Shown piece after piece: positions 13,600 through 25,820 of a stretch of 64,000 nucleotides of DNA. Positions within the stretch are counted from its first letter, which is position 1. Every line of letters begins with the position of its first letter. The notes under the pieces were generated by a model, which was not told where the DNA came from, ran no database searches, and worked only from the letters and a program-made list of their open reading frames with translations. Source of the stretch: Ficedula albicollis (lineage: Eukaryota > Chordata > Aves > Passeriformes > Muscicapidae); contig NW_004775934.1 of NCBI RefSeq assembly GCF_000247815.1, positions 62,001-126,000 on the forward strand, read 5' to 3'. A program made the position numbers and the translations under genes.

Positions 13600-15725
13600 A
13601 TAGAAAAGTCAAAGCTGGAGAACTGATGTGGTTCTGTGGTTTAAGCAGTCAGGGGCTTGACTTGCTGTGTGTGTCAGAGCAAATGGAGCAGCGAGTCCAG
13701 GATGCCCTGGGGATTGGTGACTGCACCAGGGACCTAAACTAAACACCCTCCTACCAAGAACAAAAGTGATCTGGAATTATTTTAGTACACCTTTTAGGTC
13801 AGGAACTTCTTATTTTCTCTGAGTGCTCTTCTAGTCATTCCTTTATAGGTTAGACCTTTTAAAATTAATGTTTCAAACAGATTACGGTTTATCTGCAGTG
13901 TTGGTCTAGAAGTGACTTACGACACAGCTGCATGGAACAGGTTTTCCTACACTGTTTGTTTATTTACTCTATTTGCCTCTAGGGAACTTGGCTGCATTTA
14001 TAATTTTTACTTCCCTCTTCAAAGGTGTTTGTTTGCCTAGACTGCAGGTTGCATAAGCAGAGATTAAATGTTTCTTGGCAAAATGATGATACCTTTTTAC
14101 TAGCTGAAATTTTAAGTAGTTTTAAGAAAATATATGGTTTCTCCTTGGTGTTATGTAGTGGAACAATCTTTACCAGATTTCCTTTATAAGTCAGTTTGTA
14201 TTTGTGTAACACCTTTAGACTGTAGGAACCAAAACAGGGTTTGGACATGTCCCTGTGAGCTGTAGTGAAATAGAACGTTTACAGCTGTCGTGAGCAGGGC
14301 TGTGTAAGGTGTGCTACCAGTGCCACAGCCTCCTCCCACCCCAGTATAGCAGATTAATTCGTCTGCAGCAGAGCAGCAGACTGGAATCCCTGTCCAGGAA
14401 TCCCATGGGAAAATCACCTTGCACTGCTTCTACTGGTACTCAGTATAAAATTAGCACACCTCTGCAGAGTCCCTCAATCTGATGCTGTGTCTTATCTGTT
14501 CCAGGAGAACAGATACAGACATAGCTGAATTGTATCTGTCACTCCCCATGTAAGAATTTAAATGTGTTGTCATCCTTATTTTTATTTGCAATACCCTTGT
14601 GAGATTGTATTTGTATTGTTTTAATTTTTAAAAACACGGAACTGAGCCATGGAGATTATGTATTAATTGATCAGATTCAAATCTAAGAGCAAAACTCTTA
14701 AGCAAAAATTGAACTGCAATATATTTGGCCTATGTGATTAATTCTTCTCTAATAAAATTATTTCTTGCCGTAAGTAGAGATTTGGTTGCTTTCTGTTGTT
14801 TTTGTTTTTTTGTTGTTTTGTTTGTTTGTTTTTAAACTACATGGTCACGTTATCATTGTTCTCATCATCAGTACTATTATTTTTGTTACTATGATCATTA
14901 TTATCCACTTTTATTATAAACAACTCTGTCAAGAGTTCTGTTTCTGCAGCTCTGGAATTCCTGCATAGAAGAATCTTTCAGAGCTCCACCCAACGTACAG
15001 CTTCTTTCTGTAGAATAGAAGGAGTGTTGATTCTGATAATAAATTACTTCAGTGAAACTGTTCATGCAAGAACTTTGGATTTTCAATGTATCATGCTTTC
15101 ATAGAAACCTTCTAAATGATGCCCTGATATTAGTACTGAAAAAAATACTAAATACACTAATAATAGTAATATTACACATTTCCTTTGCCCTCCTTCTGCA
15201 GAAAGATTTTGTACAACACAGAAATAATTAATATACTTTTAAGCTTCTTAAAAGAAGCCGTAGCATAGAAACACACTCATGCTATTTGTGGTGTAAATTT
15301 GTGCTATGCAATCCAGTTCAAAAGGTGTTTAAGAAAAGGATAACAGAAAAGCAGTTAAGTGTGAGAGTAGCTAAGTAGTGGTAATTTTAAAAAAAATCGA
15401 ATCAAGGAGAATGGGCACTCAGAAGATTTTGATCAGCAGCTGTTGATTCAGATCTGGCTGAATTGGTTTGCCCACATTTTATTTCGAATGTGATTATTTG
15501 TTATTTGATAAATACGCACCTTCATATGCTGTAGAAATTGTTTCAAGATTTTGTTTCCTTCAGTAGTTGGCTTATTGGTTTTAAGTGCCAGTGCATTAAT
15601 GCATATCCATATTATACAGGGCTAGTATTCCTTTTCTTCTAAACTAAGTTGGTTTTTTTTGTTTTCTCTATTCCCACTTTTCCAATCTTCCCCTGCCCCC
15701 ATTTTCCCTCTAAAAATATCTTTAG

Positions 15726-15973
15726 GAATGACTTGCTGATGGTGTGCCGCCAGCTGAATATGGAGGCGTCTGTTGCAGAGATCATGTGCCAGCTGGGAGC
15801 AGATGAAAATGGAAAAGTTTCCTTCCAGGATTTTAGTCAGTGCCACATGGAACTGGTACAGGAAATCAAGAAGGAGGAAGTGGAGCTTTCTGTGAAATCG
15901 GATGACTCTTGTAAAAAGAAAAAGTTAAGGGATAGAGTAGCTTCCTGGCCAACTAGCAGCAATAACAGTTTAG
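15726..15973 (+). CDS. MCC: MCC long isoform, coding exon 2 (rest of EF-hand 1, EF-hand 2)
   Basis: The 248-base exon starts after a pyrimidine-rich acceptor (CTCTAAAAATATCTTTAG) and ends at the donor GTAGGT (15974), going from phase 2 to phase 1. It reads NDLLMVCRQLNMEASVAEIM, then QLGADENGKVSFQDF, a basic/acidic helix (QEIKKEEVELSVKSD), and SWPTSSNNSL. This is nearly the same as human MCC, including the diagnostic RVASWPTSS end. With exon 1 it completes an EF-hand loop DGDGDGFISRND, with Asp rather than Glu at position 12. The second loop, GADENGKVSFQD, lacks the first acidic ligand and is probably structural or weak in calcium binding. Confidence 0.95.
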
Positions 15974-16466
15974 GTAGGTATGACTTTTAAATGTCCTGTT
16001 GGTGTAATTTAACAAAAGGTAAACTGTGGGGTGTTTGTTACTGATTTTACTGACATTAGGGTTGCCCTTAAAGGGCTCCTAAAGGTGAATCTGCCTTGAC
16101 ATAATTTCATCACATGCTAGAGTGTAGTTGTAATGGATGCAGACTTGTCATCAGAATATAAACTGGAATGTGTGCAGAGCATCCTCTTCTAAAAATACAA
16201 ATTGCAGAAGAGAGCAGACTTCCTTGGAAGGGACAAGGGCTGGTAACTGAAGATCCAGGGAGTTCTCTGTTCTCTGTAAAGCCCAGGCAGGTATGTAGGT
16301 AAGTAAAACTGAAAAAGGAGGGGAGACTTAACTTGGTTCCAGTCATAATACACTGTAGGAACTAATGTTTCTTGGGTGCTTTAAAAATTGTTCCACTTGG
16401 TGGGAGATCTGAATGCTGGAAGAGCCCAATGGTTTAGAGAATACAAAAATTCTCCTCCATCTTGTT

Positions 16467-16575
16467 AAAAACAAGCCAAAAAAACCAAAATCAAAACCAG
16501 AACCAACCAAAAACAAAAGAAACCAGCAAGAAGAACAAACCCCCCGAAAACTGCAAACCAACAAACACAAAAAAA
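16467..16575. repeat. A-rich low-complexity stretch
   Basis: About 110 bases of AAAACC/CAAAC-type sequence with few T, resembling the CAAACC-rich low-complexity DNA common in songbird introns. It reads as a lysine- and proline-rich frame that has no coding meaning. Confidence 0.7.
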
Positions 16576-16707
16576 GTGCTGTTGCATCCACAGGTGAATG
16601 GGATGTAGGAAGGGATTATCTCTGCCATTGAGCCCAGGCCTTGATAGCACTGTGACCAGTCAGCATTAGGTCTGAAATGTTAACACCTATAAAATGCTTT
16701 CTTGCAG

Positions 16708-16821
16708 CCTGTAAAAAAAGGAAGCGACTAAAGGACGCAGATTCTGGGGTCAAAAGTGGCAAAGTGCGGTGTCTTGTGGAAAAAGCTAAGGATGCTGTCC
16801 ATTCCCAGCTCCCTACAACAG
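16708..16821 (+). CDS. MCC: Candidate MCC cassette exon with a basic NLS-like motif
   Basis: The segment follows an acceptor (AATGCTTTCTTGCAG, with TTAAC about 25 bases upstream as a possible branch point) and precedes CAG-GTGCAT, a weak donor. It is 114 bases long (38 codons) and would start and end in phase 1, exactly as exon 2 ends and exon 3 begins. In that frame it is open throughout; the two other frames hit stops within the first eight codons. Inclusion would place ACKKRKRLKDADSGVKSG, then KVRCLVEKAKDAVHSQLPTT, between SL (exon 2) and GALSG (exon 3). KKRKRLK resembles a monopartite nuclear localisation signal. As I know it, the human long isoform goes directly from SLG to ALS, so this would be an alternative or lineage-specific exon. 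If the donor is skipped, the frame runs on to a stop at 16893-16895. The exon is inferred from sequence only. Confidence 0.6.
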
Positions 16822-19800
16822 GTGCATGCTGGCTAAGCATGACTGCTGGCTGGTGGCATGGATCTTACCTTCACAAAAACACCATCAGCCTCTGATGGTC
16901 TTTGGTTGGAGCTATGTCTCCTCAACCTTTTCTGTAGGCTATATGAGACTACATGTTTTTAAACACTTTTTAAACTAGAAATGTTCCACTAGTCTTCCCA
17001 ACAGTTTTTCTTTGAAGTGTCTTAAATTAAGTTGGCAATATTTTTTACCATTGGATCTTCTTCATATATCTTCTGGAGAGTTGTTCCAGCTTTTCATGTT
17101 ATTGACCTGCTGTCAGATGTAACGTTTAACATGAAATTTATTTATTTGAAGGTAGTTGATGGTGCGTGGGATTTCTGTTTTAGCAGCATGATGCAAAGCA
17201 TACTGAAAACAGAATACAGATACAAGTCATAGCAGAAGAGAGCAATTGGAGGGCACAGCTCAACCAGCGTGGCTGAGCTGTGTGTACAAGTACTCCACAC
17301 TGGCCAGCTAATTCAGGGAGACATTGACACTCTTTAGTGAACTCAGGGAGAAATACAGCAGCAGTTGATTCTCTCATTTGTTCATAGTTTATCTAAAGCA
17401 AAGCCCTTAGGTGTTGAGATCAAACCAGCTTTTTTTACAACAGCTGTGATCAGTTTCAGCCCACATTCTTCCTGAGCTTTATGGGCACATCAGCCTGGCC
17501 CATCTCTAATCATGCTCCCAATGGTAGGGCTTTGCTGATTAGTCACACCTGTGTTTATCTCCTCAGTAGTGAGCCTCACAGAAAGTAAAACTGGGCATGT
17601 GTTGATTTTGGTGGTCTGTTCTATCTTTTAATTTACTTATTTGTTTGCTTTGGAGGTATGGGGTTAACATATTCTGTCTTCTAGTCACTTCGCACATGTT
17701 TTGGCTAGTCATCTCAGAAATTAAAATTTTCCTTGTTTACTTTGGATCCTTGGTGAACTCCTTATCTTTTTGCTTGTTAGATGGACTGTGCTACTCTCTT
17801 ATCATCCCATCATCTCATGCTCCTTGGCTTTTCATTTTGGCTTCTCAGCATAGCAAATGTGTTTCACAGCTCTGTTAATCTTCCATCTCATATTTTGTGG
17901 TTTCATAGTTATATTTTGTTATAGAGGTAGTTCATTCATTGTTAGCATTTTTTTCTGTTTATCCTTCTTTCATACATATTCTTGAATTGCAAAACTCTGT
18001 AGTTTCTATGCCCATTTCTTTCTGTATCTGTTCTGCCCATCACTTTCTGTATTACAATCTTTGTAAGCCTTGTGCTCAATTGATTTCCAGCCTGTGAATC
18101 TTTTTCTGGAGCTGCCAGACAATATTTTGAAGCCAAGATTGTTTTTTGGTTTTTGGGTTTTTTTGTTTTTTTTTTTTTGCTTTAAGGATATTGTGTGTTC
18201 CCTTGCTCATACAATTATCTTCTTTGCCTGCTTTTTTGATGCTGACATAGTGGTATTTTTCTGCCAAACAGAGTTTTTGTTCTGCCCTCAGATGGCTATA
18301 CAAAATTTCCCTGTTTGCTGACCAGATTTCTGGCATTTAGAATCTTATTTCTTAGACAAACCAGTCAAGTAATTGTGATTTGTAATAATCAGAGGTGAAA
18401 GACAGCTCCTAAACTTTAAAACAGAAGTGCCAACATAATAGTCTCAAAATTTATCCCACAAAGAAAACTTATTAATTGCTGCCAAAAGGTATTCATAGAT
18501 GAACTTCCAAATTTATTGGTGTATAGAATTCAATCTCACTACTTTTTTCCCCTATTCCCAAATTGCTGTTAGTTTTACAAGAATAATTTAATGCATTTTA
18601 AAGTTGGTGAGTGAGCCCATTTCTCTTTTCCTATTTTTTTTCTCGTAAAGTTAACTCCGGAAAGCATTTGAATTTTTTGCCGTGATATATTTTGCTCTGC
18701 TGATCAAGTGTGACTATCTTACTGCACTGTACTTCTAAAGCTATGGGAAATTATGGGATTTGTCCTTGTCCTGCCTTGACTCTTGTAAGAATTCTTAGAG
18801 AACATATAGGGATGCTCCCCCCTCCCAAAGGATGGGAGGATATACTAAAAATGAGCTTTTAGGATACAACAGTTTTTTATTTGGTTGTAAAAGAAAACCA
18901 TTGTGGCAGCACTGTTCAAAATGTTCTACATAGTTTTCTTTTCAAAGAGTCAAGGAAACAGCACTGCATTATATTTCTATGATATAAACCCACCCTGTGG
19001 TATGAACATAATGGCAGCTGAGGAGTTACACTTGCAGTCAAGCTTGAATTATGATTTGCACTTTTCTGTGCCTTTCTAATGTTTCTGTACCTTTCATGTC
19101 TTTGAGGGCTCACTTATATACTCATTAGTGATCAAAACATTGGTTATGATATTACTGAGTCTTTGCTGTTGCTTTCTAAGCATTGCTTGAGACAAGAGAC
19201 ATCATGTATAAATTCAAACATGAGCTTGGTGGATGTTCTTATTTTGTGTTACCTTTTTCTCGTATTATCTTTTTTTTTTAGTCAAAACACTTTTTATTAA
19301 ACTTTATTTTCAAAGATAGTTTGCAGGCCCTTTTTTTTCCAGACTAATTTCTATATAATATATGACCTACTGGTAATATTTAATGTTGGTGTGATGTATT
19401 GATGTGGGGCACATAAATGAAAGGATTTCAAAACTCATTTGACTGGTATTGAGTAGCAGGGATCCTGATGATCTGAAACAAAAAAAGGAATCCAGCCTCT
19501 GACATGAATGTTTTTACACTACAAGTTTGTGTGTAATTGTGCAGAGATTACCAGTCAGGCAGCATTTTGTGCTGCCTTTCTTTGGAACTGTTCCAATTCT
19601 TAAAAAAAAAAAAAGACAAAGCTTTTTATCTAAATCTAATATTAGCTTTGTTGCCTATAAGTTTTGCTGTTCAAGAAAATAACTTGAAAAGAAGTTGCAA
19701 GAAGTAATTGCATCTAATTTACTATTGAACTTCATCTCATCCATCTTTTTTATCATTGATAAGGTTATTTGCATAATTTTGCCCAACTTTGCCCAACAAA

Positions 19801-20192
19801 TGTCCATGCCTGTGTTTCCAGGTGGGATGCAGAAGTGAGGAAATTGGTTGACTATTTTAATCAAGGCACAGGACTCAGGTGTATTAATACGAATCATGTA
19901 TGTCCTCAGTTAGCCAAACCAGCATCCATATTTACCATCCTGATGAGCAAATGAATGTATAGATTTAAAAGTTTAATGTTTTATTCGAATGCACAAAAAA
20001 GGAAGTTTTCTAAGTTACTAGAATTAGGTTTTTTGATGTTTAGTAATCAGCAGTTCAAGGCTGTTAAAATGTGTTGTAATTTTTACCCTACGCTATTTAT
20101 GTCAGCAGGAGCTTTAATTATAATTTGCAAGTAATAAGTAAGTTATTTTTTTTAAGTGAAATGGAATGTAAACTTTGTTAATCTTCTTGCAT

Positions 20193-20275
20193 TTTAAAAT
20201 ACAATAAAAAATTAAAATTAAAAAAAAACAACAAAAAAACACCACCAACAACAAAAAACAAACCACAACAAACTT
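20193..20275. repeat. A-rich block with AATAAAA
   Basis: TACAATAAAAAATTAAAATT leads into runs of A broken by CAAC and CACC units. It could be the decayed poly(A) end of a retrocopy, but nothing upstream resembles a gene or a SINE, so I call it low-complexity only. Confidence 0.6.
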
Positions 20276-23200
20276 TCAAAAGTCACCATATGTGACCTGA
20301 CTTTATCATATAATTTCAGTAGGAAATGCAGGAAGGTTGTCAGTTAGTGATTGAATCTGTGGGTCCTGTTCCCAGCTGTGGAGAGTGAGGGCCATGAATG
20401 GGTACCGTAAATCTGTGTGAATAATGTAGTGAGTGATGGAGGTGGATTGCTTGGCACCTGAAAACTTTAACTGAGCAGAAACTACATCCATAATTTTTAA
20501 AGCAGGGAGTTGCCTGAGCAGCTGTGGCTTCTGTTAGCTTTTTCAGCTTTGTATGTCTTTTATAAAAACTATCATTACAATTATTGATATTATGCATTGT
20601 ATAGATTTGTCTAGCTCTTTACAAGGAGAAAATTGCCATTTTTTCCCCTTGATAAACAATAGCCTATTTCTAGCACCCATTTACTTGGAGGATGAACAAG
20701 AAATGGCACTATTTATTAGTAAATTCTTGGTTTCCTTTAACTGCATGTATTTATTGATCTGATTTCATATTCTAGATAAACACAAGAGTCCTTTACCAAA
20801 TATTTGGCTGTAGATTAGTAATTAGAAATTAATTCATAGCCAACTCCCCTTCCTTTACTGAAAAGACGTCCCCTGAAAACTTGCTATGATAATTTATTTG
20901 CATAGTGGATCAAGCATGAGAAATAATCAAAGGAATGGTAGGAATTCAGCCTTAAATTAAGCTTATGGGTAAACAGGAGAAGCAGACCAGTGGGGCTGAA
21001 AATTAATTATTTTTGCTTTACATTAATTCCGTGTTTGATCTTACTGCAAATAAATTGCCATCAAGAAACTGATGCAGTGATCACATTTATTTATGCTATA
21101 TTTAATTAAAAATTGCAGAGCTCATATGTACTCAAAGGCATGCTGCAGATTTTCTTGAGATTTATGAGTAAAGTTTCACCCCTAGATATATTTAACTAAC
21201 AAAAGCTTTGAGTTTCTGATAGGGCAAATTTACATAATAACCATACAAACTTCTTTTAACTGTGAGTAGTTTAGTTTATTATGTTTAAATAACCTTTTGA
21301 AACCACTGTCTTTGTGCGAAGCAGCAGAATATAGGTAATTTTTCTATTTTTTTAAGAAACAGAGAGTTTGAGTTCTATGAGCACCCTTACTAGTGAACGT
21401 GAATTTCCAGAGGTTTATAATTGTCAACTGATGAGTCCTACTAAAATAATATATATAGTATGCATTAAACACCAGTGAGTCTGTGAAGGGTAGAAGTGAT
21501 CCCTGCAGGGATCTCTGGTGTCTAATAGAAAACTAAACTTGCTTGAAGTTTTCTTCTGGTTTGAATATTTGCAAAATGAAAGAACAGCTAATCTGTAAAA
21601 GACCAGACTTTATTCTCAAATGGTAATTCTGTCCCTTAGCATCCTGAGAAGAAAATTATTAGAGAAGATAGTAGGGACTGAGTGATCATGTGACAATGCT
21701 TGCATATTAAATTTCAGTTCAGAGACTTTGAATCAGAGATAGTTGCACTTGCTCACACATACATGGCTTCTCTCCCTCTGACCCTTAGGACTGAGTCTCT
21801 CTGAACACCTACAAGTATTTAGTGTTCACCATGGCCTGCCACCAGGAATAGCACATCTTGCCATTCCATTGATTGAGGAACAAACTCTTTTTGCTTTCCT
21901 GAGGTGTCCTTCGTTCCATGTGTTTGCAGGGGTTTCTATCTCATTTTTTCCACCTAGTTTATCTAGTCAAGGTTGAGCATTGCATTGCGCTGTGTTACCT
22001 TCCTCAGTAGAGGTACTGACAGATTCATTCACCTCTGTGCCATCCATAAAAGTTACAGGAATTCTCTGTATTGGACATTTTGACACCCCTACCAAATGCC
22101 CTTGAAATTACCAAATACCTTAAAATTTTGAGAGAAAAAGGGAAGGACAGGCAGCTGGGTGGGTAGAATTGGGGGCAAGAGAAAGCTGCTGAATCGATAG
22201 AAGGGCTGGCCCAGAGCAGGTCTGCAGAGCACCACAGGTCAGGCTTGTTTCAGGGCACTGCTGTCTGTGCCTCCTGGTCAGATCCAGTGGTAACCCACAG
22301 TGCTGTGGTTTGGGTTTGCCATATGGTTTGGAACTGGATTGCAGCATCGCTTTCTTGGTTTTGTCCAAGTTTATGCTTTCCATGCAAACTGTTGCAGCTT
22401 GAGAAACTGAAAGGCTGCAGCTGGGATTTTCATAGAAGGCATGCTTCATTTGGCTCAAGATGAGAACTGTCACAAATCCTACACATCAGCTTTTGTAAAT
22501 CAAGGGTTGCCTCTTACCACAATTCTGCTTTATCTCTCCTGACTTGTGTGATGTACTCTTCACCTGCCTGCTTCTAATGTGGCTCTGACATGGTTCATGA
22601 AACAGGGTCAAAATGAAACTGACAGGCAACAAACTCTGGATGTTTCATTTGTGTGCTTGGGTACATGTGTATACAAGTCAGATCTAAAGTGAGGTTGTCT
22701 TCAGTGGAAGATAATCAGGGAGGAAGCTGATTATTCACACGTAAATTTCCATATAAGGAGAGCCAACTTTTTTTAGAAATACAGTGCATACAGTACAAAT
22801 ACTGTACTTGAAAGGTATATTGGCACTTTCTCTAGTTTCTGTATGACTTCAGGTTTTATGTACTCTTTTTCCTGTGTACTCACCTCTTTGTTAGAGATTA
22901 TTAATTTTTAAGGGGGAAAAGGATTGTTTCCTGCCTTAATAGAAACTTCAGATTAAATTCTAGATTGAGTTCCTGGGTACAATGCAGTCATTAGCCAGCA
23001 GCGTTCCAGCAAAATTTAGTGTAGGTGCTTAAACAATGCTGGGTCCTAGGTACTAAACTGTTGAGAAGTCATCTGTTTCTTATGTCTGAATAGAGCAAAT
23101 GATTGTCTGGTCTCAAGGAAAATCTTAAATAATTTCAGAGTCAAGGACAGATGTATGAAGATGTTATGGATAGTGTGCTTTTATTTTTTTTCTGTGTTAC

Positions 23201-24764
23201 TCTTTCCTATGGGGCCAATGCCAGTCTGCTGGCAAGTACTGAAGCCATGATAGTTTACATAGATGCATTTCTCCAGTAATTGAAATAAATGTGAAGAAGG
23301 CAAATTGATGGAAATTTAACAATCATTTGTTAATATAGATATATGGTTTGGACTACTGGTTTAACAAACCCAGCTTATTCATCCAAAAGCTGTGTTGAGT
23401 TACTTAGAAATTGTAATGAGAGAAATTTCTTCTTTAACAAAATATCTCTGTGTTTTACTTTCTCAAGGCTTTATGAATTACCTTGTCTACTTTATGGTTT
23501 TGCTTTTGGCAAGCTTACTCACTTATCTATCCTAATTTTCATGTAGCTGTTTCATTTTTTTCTTAAGATTAGACGTAGTTTTTATAAATGATAAAAATAT
23601 GCTTTGAAAAGTATGTCATGGAATATAAAAATTAAAATCCAAAAGCCTAAAAAAAAAAAAAAAGTATTACTCTGGTAAGTAAGAGTGCTGGCTGTATTGC
23701 AGATTGTTCCAGTTTCTTTAATGTGCATTTAAGTGTTTTTGAATTTTATGGTACAATGATTCCCTGTAATGAGTTGGGCAGTACAAAATTGGGAGAATTC
23801 CTGAATTTTAAATGTACGAATGTTGAGAGCACTTCACTGAACTTGAAATACAGTTGAGGTTGTTTTGTGATGATTTTGAGAAATATACCAGTAGAAGGTG
23901 CAGATACGTGAACTCGTAGTTCAGGGACAAAAGGAGGATGAAATGTGATCTGACAGCAGTCTTCTGGAGCAGAAATTATCGATGTGGTTCAATTTTACTC
24001 TTAGACCTAATTTCATAAAAGAGATTTCTCCTGTGAATAAGTTGTATTAGTTAGTCAGGGCAGGGTGCAGCTGTCATTTCCTTCCTTTGGGGCTTGTTAT
24101 CCCCTCTCCCAAGACTAAGGAGAAAAGGACTGAAATAACACAGTGTGTATGTTGTGTGCAGTGTTCCTCAAACCAGGCAAAAGGTATGGTGGAAGGAAAA
24201 AAAATTAGACAGTGATCCCACAGACCCTTGCCTTGAGATTCCCCATTCCCCGTAACTACTTTACCCACACCAATTATTTTCTTCTTGGTCATTGGACAAG
24301 TGTTGCAAAAGATTCTGGTGTTTAGTATCTCTAGGACTGACTGCTGAGTTGAGAATCCATTCCTTCCCCCCTGAGTTTTCATAGAACCTGTAATGGATGT
24401 ACAGATAGCTTTCTATATTTAGTAAACATTCTCACCCAGCTGTGCATGTGAGGATCAGTTATTATCATCATCACTCTGCTGCTGTGCTATTCAGAGGTGT
24501 CATTCATATTGTTTCATCATCTGATGCAAAAAAATAAATTAGTTTTAAACCATGATTCCTGTTAAATAGGAAAGATTTACATTAGCTGTCAGGCTACCAG
24601 CTGAAGCCAGGACCTTTGGCCTCTGATTCCTGTACAGAAGTGTTTTGTAGAAAACAATGGAAATATTTGTGATAAGCTCCAAATATGACTACTATTTTCA
24701 CTTTCTTAATCAGGTTGGATTAGTATAAAGTTGATCGCTCCAGAACATAGTTTCTTTTCAGTTA

Positions 24765-24807
24765 TTTTGATTTACTGTACTTGGTATCAAAGTACAGTGA
24801 ATCAAAA
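24765..24807. repeat. Near-perfect 18-bp inverted repeat (hairpin)
   Basis: The arm at 24765-24782 (TTTTGATTTACTGTACTT) pairs with 24790-24807 (AAGTACAGTGAATCAAAA) across a 7-base loop. Of the 18 pairs, 17 are Watson-Crick and one would be a G-U wobble in RNA. It lies in MCC intron 2. The stem is shorter than a usual pre-miRNA, so no RNA gene is claimed. Confidence 0.85.
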
Positions 24808-25744
24808 CTTGGTTGCGTGAGCAATTTGAGCTCTATTCAGTTCCTAAATTTTCTTTAAAGTGAAAATGGGTTTTGTAATGTTTGCACCAGCTTGGAGAAC
24901 TTGAATTGTCTGAATGTTCAAAGATGTACTCTTGTTCTTGGTTTCCTGCATAGCCTCCATTTTTTATAGTTAGACCTACTCCTCGAGGCCCTGACTTGGC
25001 TAGCAAGTGCAAAATGACCATTCTTTGTTGATTTTGTACATTTCCCCCTTCATTCAGTGCACTTACCTCCAAAACTATTATTACTGAAGTTGACGGGGAG
25101 CTTTGAAATGGCTAGTGCTTTTCACAAATCTCCCTGTTGCCTTCACTGAATAATAATAATTCAAATTTCCAACTCTTTGTAATAGATAATCAGAATTCAG
25201 CTGTTGAATGAAAGATTAAGAGAAAAAAGCTGAAAAATAGGCATTCTTCTGGTAATATAATGCATATAAGTCTAAGTAGCTAAATGTCATGGCTACCTCA
25301 TGGAAAACAGTGGTCAGACTCCTTACTGATTGAGGTGAAGCTGTGTGATCCAAGGAGTGGGTTGTGCACTTATATTGTCAGCTGTCTTCATGTTTGCCAT
25401 TCATAAGCCAGACTCATTTCAGAACTTGCTGCAGGGCTAATTTTACAGTGCCTCGCTTTTCCTGATACCCCAGGTCCTTTCAGAAACAAATACATCTCCA
25501 GTGTCCTACCATCCTGGTGGGTTATCTTTTCTACTTTGTGAGCAATGAAGAAATCACGTAATGATTCATGTTCACGTGTTCACCAACATAGCTTGGTCAA
25601 ATTAGCCTTTACCAAACCAGAAATCCTGACTATATGGGCAGACTTGTATTTTTGGTAGGCATGTGTTTCTTTGTTGGAGAATACAAGTATTCTGGGCAGA
25701 AAGTTAAGTGCTGGAATATAAGATGAAATGCCATTTTCTTTCAG

Positions 25745-25820
25745 ATCAGGGTGGCAGAGTGGCAACAGTACCAGAACAAAGACCAGAGAGCTTTGCAGGT
25801 CATAAAGGACCTCAGTGCAG
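25745..25820 (+). other. Weak candidate exon in MCC intron 2
   Basis: A good pyrimidine tract and acceptor (CCATTTTCTTTCAG) ends at 25744, and a donor-like GTGCAG-GTAGGC follows at 25820. The 76 bases are GC-richer than their surroundings. The length is not a multiple of three. Spliced between exons 2 and 3 it would shift the frame and meet TGA after about 12 codons of exon 3, so it would act as a poison exon if used. A second frame (phase 0 start) reads RVAEWQQYQNKDQRALQ, which looks protein-like but has no in-frame Met upstream. It may be a chance arrangement. Confidence 0.25.
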
